DNA of 12,527 nt from an uncultured Roseburia sp. Its GTDB lineage: Bacteria; Bacillota; Clostridia; Lachnospirales; Lachnospiraceae. The notes beneath the pieces were generated by a model. It saw nothing but the letters and a program-made list of their open reading frames with translations, had not been told where the DNA came from and did not search any database. The DNA lies in the NCBI GenBank assembly GCA_946055175.1, contig CAMGET010000012.1, forward strand, positions 1 through 12,527. Reading direction: 5' to 3'. The position numbers and the translations under genes are program-made. This document shows, piece by piece, positions 7,324 through 12,527 of this stretch (the stretch's first letter is position 1; every line of letters starts with the position of its first letter).

Positions 7324-8502
7324 ATGCGTATATTAATGTATCGCTGGAAGGCTTATAATTACCGTGACATTGAAGAAACCTTTCTTCTGATGGGACATAC
7401 GGTTGATAACCTGACACAAAAGCTGGGTAATTATGATATTGATCCGGAATTTGAAGCTGTTTTAAGAAAACAGATGGAACAGGTCTCTTATGACTTTGTC
7501 TTTACCGTAAACTATTTTGCGGTGATTTCGAATATTTGTCAGGAGCTGGGAGTGAAATACGTATCCTGGACCTGCGATAATCCGCTGATAAGCATGTATC
7601 ACGAATCCGTGTTTCACAGCTGCAACTATATTTTCACGTTTGATAAGACCAATTATCTGGAATTTAAAGAGATGGGAGTGGAACACATCTGGTATTTGCC
7701 GTTGGCGGTGGATACGAATCGGATGGATGCAGCCATTGATGGAAAAACAGATTCGTTTAGTATTGATAAAAAGGCGTATGAAGGAGACGTGGCTTTTGTC
7801 GGAAGTCTTTACGAGCGAAATTCCTATGACAAGTTAAAAGATACACTGCCACCCTATTTACAAGGGTATTTTGATGCGGTGATGGAAGCACAGATGAATA
7901 TCAGTGGTGCGAATATCATCGAACCGATGCTGACTACGGATATCTTAGAACAACTGGAGCAATATTTTAAACTGGAAAAGTCCGAAGGCTCCTTCTCTGA
8001 TATTGGTTTGATTTTTCAGACAACGGTACTGGGATTTAAGATTGCAGAAATAGAACGAAGAAGGGCATTGCTTGAACTGTCGAAGCAGTTTCAGGTGAAC
8101 GTATACAGTAATAGTGATGTAAGTGATTTGGTGCGGGTACGCTATATGGGCTCGGTGGATTACTGGAGTGAAATGCCAAAGGTTTTCAGGGAATCTAAAA
8201 TCAATCTGAACCTTACCATTCCAAACATTAAGAGTGGGATTCCACTTCGTATTTGGGATGTATTGGGGGCAAAGGGATTTCTTTTGACCAATTATCAGGC
8301 AGAGATTCCTCTTTATTTTAAAGAAGGGGAAGATTTGGTTTGCTTCGACGGAATCGAAGATTTGAAGGAGAAGACAGCATATTACCTGTCACATGAAAAA
8401 GAGCGAAGAGCGATTGCAGAAAACGGATATCAGAAAGTAAAGAAACACCATACTTATGTAAACCGTATCGAAGAAATATTAAAAATAGTAAAAGAGAATT
8501 AA
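7324..8502 (+). CDS. CgeB/DUF3880-type glycosyltransferase, likely flagellin modification
   Basis: The 392-residue cytoplasmic protein has two Rossmann-like halves, as in GT-B glycosyltransferases. The N-terminal half (about 1-130) has the DUF3880 look, including 'YDFVFTVNYFAVISNICQEL' and 'VSWTCDNPL'. The C-terminal half (about 260-390) fits the CgeB-type glycosyl transferase group, with 'MPKVFRESKINLNLTIPNI' then 'GIPLRIWDVLGAKGFLLTNY' and 'DLVCFDGIEDL'. Sugar donor and acceptor cannot be read. Its place 5 bases after the chaperone-like gene, as the last gene of a flagellar operon, suggests it glycosylates flagellin or another filament protein. Only a weak ribosome binding site (AGTAGGT) precedes the ATG, so translation may be coupled to the gene before it. 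Confidence 0.78.
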   Translation: MRILMYRWKAYNYRDIEETFLLMGHTVDNLTQKLGNYDIDPEFEAVLRKQMEQVSYDFVFTVNYFAVISNICQELGVKYVSWTCDNPLISMYHESVFHSCNYIFTFDKTNYLEFKEMGVEHIWYLPLAVDTNRMDAAIDGKTDSFSIDKKAYEGDVAFVGSLYERNSYDKLKDTLPPYLQGYFDAVMEAQMNISGANIIEPMLTTDILEQLEQYFKLEKSEGSFSDIGLIFQTTVLGFKIAEIERRRALLELSKQFQVNVYSNSDVSDLVRVRYMGSVDYWSEMPKVFRESKINLNLTIPNIKSGIPLRIWDVLGAKGFLLTNYQAEIPLYFKEGEDLVCFDGIEDLKEKTAYYLSHEKERRAIAENGYQKVKKHHTYVNRIEEILKIVKEN

Positions 8503-8505
8503 TAA

Positions 8506-8537
8506 GGACTGCCTGGTTTTCCAAGCAGTCCTCTCTT
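8506..8537. terminator. Bidirectional hairpin terminator between convergent genes
   Basis: GGACTGCCTGG (8506-8516) pairs with CCAAGCAGTCC (8521-8531) around a TTTT loop, with one C-A mismatch. On the + strand it is followed by a pyrimidine-rich, T-containing tail (TCTCTT); on the - strand it is followed by CTTATT. It sits in the 39-base gap between the glycosyltransferase stop and the stop of the convergent FliD-like gene, so it can end both transcripts. The T tracts are short, so termination may be moderate. Confidence 0.8.
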
Positions 8538-8541
8538 ATTA

Positions 8542-9831
8542 CTAACAGTAACGATCTAACATCATTCCGGAATAGATGGAAGTAATGTAGGGAGATGCAA
8601 AATTGTGTCCCGGGTTTTTATAGGCAACAACAACCTTGTTAACATAATTCATTGGATCAATGTACGCATTTGTGGTTTTTTCACAAAGCGCATTTTTAAA
8701 CTGATTCAATACATCAAAGCATTCTTTGGAATCCTCAGCTGTAACCGCATCCGCTAAAAGACTGCGGTCAATGGAAATATGGGAATCTGCATCCAGATTT
8801 ACACCAATGGCTTCCAGTTCATTATGATAGCCGCGCACAACACTGCTGATGTCGCGAATCAATTTGCCGGAACTGTTGCTGTCGTCATGGGCGTGTGCAA
8901 GATCAATCATTTGATTATATGCATCTGCCAGCTTCTGAAGGTTGTCCGCAATAGCATCTGTATTAGCTTTAAAACCAATCTCAACAACTTCTCCGTTTTT
9001 ATTTGGAGCATGCAGTATGATATCAAAACGATTATCTACCGTAAAAGTGTTCGAATAAGAACTATGTTCCTTTCCATTTAATAGGAAGCGTGAATTCTGT
9101 GCCTTTGTTTGAACAGTTTCAATACCTAATGTATGCAACGCAGATTTGGAAACGGCATCGCCTGATGGAAGAATTTCAAAAAGCTGGGATTCTTCTTCAC
9201 TGATACCTGTCTGTTTGGAGGCAAGCCACAGAGCTGTCTGCCCATTTTCATTTGTATCAACTGATGCAGAAATTCCAATACCTGCTGTATGAATCAGCTT
9301 TGCAAGCTTCTGTAAAACCGAAAGGTTTGTATCGGATTCTGACACTGTATATTGGAATTCGTACGAATGGGAATTCGTATTAAGGTCAAAACTATAGGAA
9401 CCGGGATAAAAATCGAGTCGCTCCGGATTCAGATAATTACCACCGTTTACCTGATTGCTCGCTAATTGCTCAACCTGTATCTCGAATCCGGTAGTGGCGT
9501 CAGTGTCTCTGCCAATATATTCTGCCGTAACAATATCTTCATCAGAAGACTGCGCAATGTGTTTTGAAAAAACATCTTCAATACCGCCATTTACATCCGA
9601 TAAGGAGGAAATGACATTTTGTAGCTGTCTGGCAGATTCTTTGATGTCGATTGCATATTTGGTAACATCCTTTGTATTTTTTATCTTATACAGAGGGGAA
9701 TCTTTATTAATTTTTACAATCTGATTATAAATATCACGCAACTGACTTTTCTTGTGCGTGTCATAACGAGATACAGTAGAGTTCGCATAGGTACTTAAAT
9801 AGTACTGATAAGCACTGTCAACTACTGCCAT
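8542..9831 (-). CDS. FliD-like flagellar cap protein
   Basis: FliD (HAP2) caps the growing filament and helps flagellin fold. This 429-residue protein shows FliD traits in order: 'FEIQVEQLASNQVNGG' (residues 116-131, FliD_N-like), 'RFLLNGKEHSSYSNTFTVDN' (248-267) followed by 'FDIILHAPN', 'LQKLADAYNQMIDLA' (298-312), and 'EAIGVNLDADSHISIDRSLL' (340-359). Two parts are unusual. The N-terminal 95 residues form a charged helical region without the 'GLGSGLD' type start of FliD. The C-terminus ends in 'YKNPGHNFASPYITSIYSGM' and a final Cys instead of the usual coiled-coil tail. The ATG at 9831 is chosen because GGAGG lies 8 bases upstream; the longer open frame to 9912 has no such site and overlaps the promoter. 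A second, canonical fliD may exist elsewhere. Confidence 0.72.
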   Translation of the reverse strand: MAVVDSAYQYYLSTYANSTVSRYDTHKKSQLRDIYNQIVKINKDSPLYKIKNTKDVTKYAIDIKESARQLQNVISSLSDVNGGIEDVFSKHIAQSSDEDIVTAEYIGRDTDATTGFEIQVEQLASNQVNGGNYLNPERLDFYPGSYSFDLNTNSHSYEFQYTVSESDTNLSVLQKLAKLIHTAGIGISASVDTNENGQTALWLASKQTGISEEESQLFEILPSGDAVSKSALHTLGIETVQTKAQNSRFLLNGKEHSSYSNTFTVDNRFDIILHAPNKNGEVVEIGFKANTDAIADNLQKLADAYNQMIDLAHAHDDSNSSGKLIRDISSVVRGYHNELEAIGVNLDADSHISIDRSLLADAVTAEDSKECFDVLNQFKNALCEKTTNAYIDPMNYVNKVVVAYKNPGHNFASPYITSIYSGMMLDRYC

Positions 9832-9856
9832 AACAGTCCCCTCCTTTCTTCCGTGA

Positions 9857-9872
9857 ATATCATATATGATAT
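9857..9872. repeat. Perfect 16-bp palindrome in FliD-like gene leader
   Basis: ATATCATATATGATAT is a perfect palindrome lying between the predicted - strand promoter and the ribosome binding site of the FliD-like gene. It could be an operator for a dimeric repressor. AT-rich palindromes also occur by chance, so its function is unproven. Confidence 0.4.
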
Positions 9873-9902
9873 GAGGGCATAAAAATCCATTTATATAAGA
9901 AC

Positions 9903-9931
9903 ATACTAGCACAAAGTATAGGTTTTGTCAC
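9903..9931 (-). promoter_or_regulatory. Sigma-A type promoter for FliD-like gene
   Basis: On the - strand, GTGACA (9926-9931) and TAGTAT (9903-9908) are 17 bases apart, and TGC directly before the -10 makes it an extended -10 promoter. Transcription would begin about 65 bases before the ATG at 9831. No sigma-28 type TAAA/GCCGATAT pair is visible here, so this flagellar gene may be transcribed by the housekeeping sigma factor rather than with the late class. Confidence 0.5.
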
Positions 9932-10003
9932 TACTTTCACGGATTTTAGGGAAAAAAGACTTGCGAAGTACAAGATGTAGTGTTAGAATATTTTTTGTTG
10001 ACT

Positions 10004-10047
10004 AAATAAAAAAATTAGTTGACGCTTAATATTGATTGTGATATATT
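10004..10047 (+). promoter_or_regulatory. Strong sigma-A promoter of rpmG-secE-nusG with A-rich upstream tract
   Basis: TTGACG (10019-10024) and TATATT (10042-10047) are 17 bases apart, each one base from consensus. The A-rich run at 10004-10017 directly upstream could act as an UP element, common at strong ribosomal-protein promoters. Transcription should begin near 10054. No other promoter is seen before rplA's end, so it probably drives rpmG, secE, nusG, rplK and rplA. Confidence 0.8.
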
Positions 10048-10153
10048 AGACTAGCGATGGAAGTAGGTCTTTTTTTTATGCCTTTTTTTAGGGCGGTCGC
10101 AAAATACCCTGGGCATAAAGAGAAAACAAAGAATTAATATGGAGGTGGAAGTT

Positions 10154-10303
10154 GTGCGCACAAAGATAACACTGGCATGTACAGAGTGCAAGAATCGTAA
10201 TTACAACACGACAAAAGACAAGAAAGCTCATCCGGACAGAATGGAAACCAAAAAGTATTGTAGATTCTGTAGAACTCATACAATGCACAAGGAAACAAAA
10301 TAG
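10154..10303 (+). CDS. rpmG: 50S ribosomal protein L33
   Basis: L33 is a small protein of the large ribosomal subunit near the E site. The 49-residue product begins '[20 protein letters not shown]' and ends '[11 protein letters not shown]', matching bacterial L33. Cys9, Cys12, Cys36 and Cys39 form the two CxxC pairs of the zinc-binding (C+) type. The start is GTG at 10154, with GGAGGTG 6 bases upstream; the short length and GTG start make this gene easy to miss. It lies 24 bases before secE, as in many Firmicutes. Confidence 0.95.
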   Translation: MRTKITLACTECKNRNYNTTKDKKAHPDRMETKKYCRFCRTHTMHKETK

Positions 10304-10327
10304 TCTAAGATAGCGAAGGAGACAAAA

Positions 10328-10543
10328 ATGGGCGAAACCGAGAAATTAGAAAAGGCTCCAAAGACGAGTTGGTTTACCGGCCTCAAGGCTGAATTCAAAA
10401 AAATCATTTGGCCTAGCAAACAATCGCTTGCAAGACAGACAGCAGCAGTCATTGCTGTATCAGTAGCATTAGGTCTTATAATCGCGCTTATGGATTATAT
10501 CATCCAGTATGGCGTTGATTTCCTTGTGGGTTTAAGTTTTTAA
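10328..10543 (+). CDS. secE: Preprotein translocase subunit SecE
   Basis: SecE clamps and stabilises SecY in the membrane protein-export channel. The 71-residue protein is the short, single-span form typical of Gram-positives. A charged cytoplasmic segment comes first, then the amphipathic helix motif 'EFKKIIWPSK' (residues 22-31), then one membrane helix at about residues 38-59. An AAGGAG site precedes the ATG. It is followed after 17 bases by nusG, the near-universal secE-nusG pairing. Confidence 0.95.
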   Translation: MGETEKLEKAPKTSWFTGLKAEFKKIIWPSKQSLARQTAAVIAVSVALGLIIALMDYIIQYGVDFLVGLSF

Positions 10544-10560
10544 TGGAGGCAAAGTGACTT

Positions 10561-11082
10561 ATGGCAGAGGCACACTGGTATGTAGTTCATACCTACTCAG
10601 GTTATGAGAATAAGGTAAAAGCGAACATTGACAAGACAATTGAGAACAGACATTTGGAAGACCAGATTTTAGAAGTCAGAGTTCCGATGCAGGATGTTGT
10701 TGAGATGAAAAATGGCGCAAATAAAACCGTATCAAAGAAGATGTTTCCGGGATACGTGCTTATCAATATGGTTATGAATGACGACACATGGTATGTTGTC
10801 AGAAATACCCGTGGTGTCACCGGATTTGTTGGTCCGGGAAGTAAGCCGGTACCACTTACCGATGCAGAAATGAAACCATTAGGAATCAAGACAACAGCAG
10901 ACGTTGAAGTGAATTTCGCGGAAGGCGATATGGTTACTGTTACAGGAGGCGTATGGAAGGATACCGTTGGTGTTATCCGTTCTATGAATCCAAGTAAGCA
11001 GATTGTTACAATCAACGTTGAGTTATTCGGTCGCGAAACACCGGTAGAAATAAGTTTCGCAGATGTAAAGCTTACACAGTAA
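10561..11082 (+). CDS. nusG: Transcription termination/antitermination protein NusG
   Basis: NusG binds RNA polymerase at the clamp and alters pausing, and it connects transcription with Rho or the ribosome. The 173 residues have an NGN domain (about 1-110, with 'WYVVHTYSGYENKVKANI' at 6-23, 'MFPGYVLI' near 61-68 and 'TRGVTGFVG' near 83-91). A KOW domain follows (about 120-173, with 'EGDMVTVTGGVWKDTVGVI'). Length and order are standard. GGAGG lies about 11 bases before the ATG, slightly wide spacing. A 49-base gap separates it from rplK. Confidence 0.97.
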   Translation: MAEAHWYVVHTYSGYENKVKANIDKTIENRHLEDQILEVRVPMQDVVEMKNGANKTVSKKMFPGYVLINMVMNDDTWYVVRNTRGVTGFVGPGSKPVPLTDAEMKPLGIKTTADVEVNFAEGDMVTVTGGVWKDTVGVIRSMNPSKQIVTINVELFGRETPVEISFADVKLTQ

Positions 11083-11131
11083 GTAAAACATGCAAGAGTA
11101 TGTTTAGAACTAATTAAGGAGGAAATTTCCA

Positions 11132-11557
11132 ATGGCAAAGAAAGTAGAAGGATATATCAAATTGCAGATTCCTGCTGGCAAGGCTACACCTGCTCCACCA
11201 GTTGGTCCTGCACTTGGTCAGCATGGCGTTAACATTGTAGAATTTACAAAACAGTTCAACGCAAGAACAGCTGAAATGGGAGATACAATTATCCCTGTAG
11301 TTATTACAGTATATGCAGACAGAAGCTTCAGCTTCATCACAAAGACACCACCTGCTCCAGTATTAATTAAGAAGGCTTGTGGTATTAAGTCTGGTTCCGG
11401 TACACCGAACAAGACAAAAGTTGCAGTTCTTCCTAAGGCAAAATTACAGGAAATCGCAGAGATGAAGATGAAAGACTTAAATGCAGCATCCTTAGAAGCA
11501 GCTATGAGCATGATTGAAGGTACTGCTAAGAGCATGGGCGTTACAATCGGAGAATAA
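11132..11557 (+). CDS. rplK: 50S ribosomal protein L11
   Basis: L11 binds the GTPase-associated region of 23S rRNA and is needed for factor-dependent GTP hydrolysis and stringent response sensing. The 141-residue product is full length. It shows the proline-rich N-terminal segment '[20 protein letters not shown]' (near residues 17-36) and '[15 protein letters not shown]' (near 69-83) that leads into the RNA-binding C-terminal domain. An AAGGAGG site precedes the ATG. Confidence 0.98.
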   Translation: MAKKVEGYIKLQIPAGKATPAPPVGPALGQHGVNIVEFTKQFNARTAEMGDTIIPVVITVYADRSFSFITKTPPAPVLIKKACGIKSGSGTPNKTKVAVLPKAKLQEIAEMKMKDLNAASLEAAMSMIEGTAKSMGVTIGE

Positions 11558-11598
11558 TCTGATTTGTACGATTAATTAAGAAACAAGTTAACCATTAT

Positions 11599-11627
11599 GT
11601 GGGAGGGACCTCTCCCGATAATACCAC
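11599..11627 (+). promoter_or_regulatory. L1-binding mRNA site mimicking 23S rRNA
   Basis: The rplK-rplA gap holds a two-stem RNA. The outer stem is GTGG (11599-11602) with CCAC (11624-11627). The inner stem is GGGA (11605-11608) with TCCC (11613-11616), closed by a CCTC loop. Between them lies an uneven internal loop of GA against GATAATA. The L1 stalk of 23S rRNA has the same elements: GGUGGGAGG on one strand and GAAAUACCACC on the other. L1 is known to repress its own mRNA through such mimicry. The site ends 1 base before the AGGAGG that starts rplA, well placed to block translation. Binding itself is inferred. Confidence 0.7.
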
Positions 11628-11644
11628 CAGGAGGTTTTTTTAGA

Positions 11645-12340
11645 ATGAAAAGAGGAAAGAAATATCAGGACGCTGTAAAATCTTTTGACAAGTTAGCTCA
11701 GTACGACGTTGCAGAAGCTATCGGTTTAGTAAAGAAGAACGCTACAGCAAAATTTGATGAGACAATCGAACTTCATATCAGAACAGGTTGTGATGGTCGT
11801 CATGCAGAACAGCAGATTCGTGGTGCGGTAGTATTACCACACGGTACAGGTAAAACAGTTAAGGTTTTAGTATTCGCTAAGGGTGTAAAAGCAGATGAAG
11901 CACAGGCAGCAGGAGCTGACTATGTTGGTGGCGAGGAATTAATTCCAAAGATTCAGAACGAAGGTTGGTTTGATTTCGACGTTGTTGTTGCTACACCGGA
12001 TATGATGGGTGTTGTTGGTCGTTTAGGTCGTGTACTTGGACCAAAGGGCTTAATGCCAAACCCAAAAGCTGGTACTGTTACTATGGACGTTACAAAGGCT
12101 GTTAACGACATCAAAGCTGGTAAGATTGAATACAGATTGGACAAAACAAACATTATCCACGTGCCAGTTGGAAAAGCTTCTTTCACAGAAGAACAGTTAA
12201 GCGACAACTTCCAGACCATTATGGGAGCTATCAATAAAGCAAAACCATCAAGCTTAAAGGGTCAGTATATTAAGAGCGCAGTTATCACATCTACAATGGG
12301 ACCTGGTGTGAAATTAAACGTTTCTAAACTTGGAAACTAA
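11645..12340 (+). CDS. rplA: 50S ribosomal protein L1
   Basis: L1 forms the mobile stalk of the large subunit that helps release deacylated tRNA, and it also acts as a translational repressor. From the ATG at 11645 the product has 231 residues, the standard length, starting '[17 protein letters not shown]'. The signature '[20 protein letters not shown]' lies near residues 118-137, and '[20 protein letters not shown]' near 158-177. The upstream in-frame ATG at 11597 is rejected because it lacks a ribosome binding site and would translate through the L1-binding RNA. AGGAGG at 11629-11634 sits 10 bases before the chosen start. Confidence 0.97.
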   Translation: MKRGKKYQDAVKSFDKLAQYDVAEAIGLVKKNATAKFDETIELHIRTGCDGRHAEQQIRGAVVLPHGTGKTVKVLVFAKGVKADEAQAAGADYVGGEELIPKIQNEGWFDFDVVVATPDMMGVVGRLGRVLGPKGLMPNPKAGTVTMDVTKAVNDIKAGKIEYRLDKTNIIHVPVGKASFTEEQLSDNFQTIMGAINKAKPSSLKGQYIKSAVITSTMGPGVKLNVSKLGN

Positions 12341-12378
12341 TCAGGACTGAGAAATTTAAGATTGTTGGGAAGTTTTAG

Positions 12379-12407
12379 TTGACAAGCCCAATATACAATG
12401 CTATAAT
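12379..12407 (+). promoter_or_regulatory. Consensus sigma-A promoter for rplJ operon
   Basis: TTGACA (12379-12384) and TATAAT (12402-12407) match consensus perfectly with a 17-base spacer, and TGC just before the -10 adds an extended element. It lies 38 bases after rplA with no terminator between, so the next operon can be fed by this promoter and by read-through. Confidence 0.9.
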
Positions 12408-12414
12408 GCATAAG

Positions 12415-12527
12415 CATATTGCCGAAGACAGTAGGTGCCGCAAGGCATAAAGGTCAATCACCTACCGAGGAGATTATAATCATTGAAAATGATTTTTGCC
12501 TCTCTGTCTGCGGACAGAGAGGTTTTT
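12415..12527 (+). ncRNA. L10 ribosomal protein leader (partial)
   Basis: This leader fits the Firmicutes L10 leader. GTAGGTG (12431-12437) pairs with CACCTAC (12459-12465) around an inner GCC-GCAA-GGC hairpin (12437-12446). The surrounding 'CCGAAGACAGTAGGTG' and 'CACCTACCGAGG' are typical of the family. GAGG (12467-12470) could pair with CCTC (12499-12502), with the hairpin AATCATT-GAA-AATGATT (12478-12494) between them. That would form an antiterminator that excludes the downstream terminator. Free L10-L12 complex is known to bind such leaders and favour termination. The rplJ gene is beyond the window. Confidence 0.85.
12499..12527 (+). terminator. Attenuator hairpin of L10 leader
   Basis: CCTCTCTGTC (12499-12508) pairs perfectly with GACAGAGAGG (12513-12522) around TGCG, followed by at least five T residues at the window edge. 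This is an intrinsic terminator lying after the L10 leader and before the expected rplJ start, so it works as an attenuator. Confidence 0.9.

Larger units (their letters stand above)
9832..10153. other. Divergent intergenic region between FliD-like gene and rpmG
   Basis: This 322-base AT-rich stretch separates the - strand FliD-like gene from the + strand rpmG operon. It holds the - strand promoter, the 16-bp palindrome, the rpmG promoter with an A-rich tract just upstream, and an rpmG leader of about 100 bases with two T runs (10070-10078 and 10083-10089). I see no tRNA, no convincing terminator hairpin and no protein gene with a ribosome binding site. Confidence 0.75.

Noticed and set aside
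9832..9912. N-terminal extension of the FliD-like frame starting at 9912
   Set aside because: No ribosome binding site, overlaps the predicted promoter, and an excellent site supports the ATG at 9831.
10078..10116. ATGCC...GGCAT with inner AGGG...CCCT pairing in the rpmG leader
   Set aside because: Short stems with a 7-base bulge and no T tract after it; not good enough to call a terminator or riboswitch.
10602..11138. Long open frame on the - strand opposite nusG
   Set aside because: It is the complement of a certain gene, has no ribosome binding site and resembles no known protein; a shadow frame.
11597..11644. Upstream ATG extending rplA by 16 residues
   Set aside because: The extension would be translated through the L1-binding RNA and lacks a ribosome binding site; L1 proteins start at the MKRGKKY position.
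12365..12391. TTGGG/CCCAA inverted repeat around the -35 of the rplJ promoter
   Set aside because: Only 5 bp with a 17-base loop and no T run; too weak for a terminator or an operator claim.
1..12527. CRISPR arrays, insertion sequences, tRNA genes, phage genes or attachment sites
   Set aside because: No spaced repeats, transposase-like frames, terminal inverted repeats or tRNA-like sequences were seen on either strand.

Overview
The window looks like a chromosomal segment of a motile, low-GC Gram-positive gut-type bacterium of the class Clostridia, most likely family Lachnospiraceae. The basis is the order flgM-flgN-flgK-flgK-flgL-fliW-csrA, AT-rich codon use, strong AGGAGG ribosome binding sites, consensus sigma-A promoters and Firmicutes-type ribosomal protein leaders. 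The genus cannot be fixed by reading alone.

Region 1 (about 1-8540, + strand) is a late flagellar operon with tight spacing and no internal terminator. It encodes FlgM (anti-sigma-28), FlgN (chaperone), two tandem FlgK-type hook-filament junction proteins, a large FlgL, FliW and CsrA (the flagellin homeostasis switch), a second FlgN/FliT-like helical protein, and a CgeB/DUF3880-type glycosyltransferase that may modify flagellin. It ends at a hairpin that can serve as a terminator in both directions. The most striking feature is an in-frame TAA in fliW. It cuts off 29 well-preserved C-terminal codons that run to 2 bases before csrA. The fliW leader also carries a perfect hairpin with GGA in its loop plus GGA in the ribosome binding site, which is the layout of a CsrA target.

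Region 2 (8542-9831, - strand) is one convergent gene for a FliD-like filament-cap protein with an unusual N-terminus and C-terminal tail. It has its own promoter and a perfect 16-bp palindrome in its leader.

Region 3 (9832-10153) is a divergent intergenic region with back-to-back promoters. Region 4 (10154-12340, + strand) is the conserved rpmG-secE-nusG-rplK-rplA cluster for ribosome assembly, protein export and transcription elongation. The rplK-rplA gap holds an RNA motif that mimics the L1 site of 23S rRNA, a likely L1 autoregulatory site. Region 5 (12341-12527) carries a perfect consensus promoter and an L10 leader ending in an attenuator hairpin; the rplJ gene it should control lies past the window end.

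The window therefore joins two self-regulating systems: a FliW-CsrA flagellar switch that appears mutated here, and ribosomal protein feedback through RNA mimicry (L1) and attenuation (L10).
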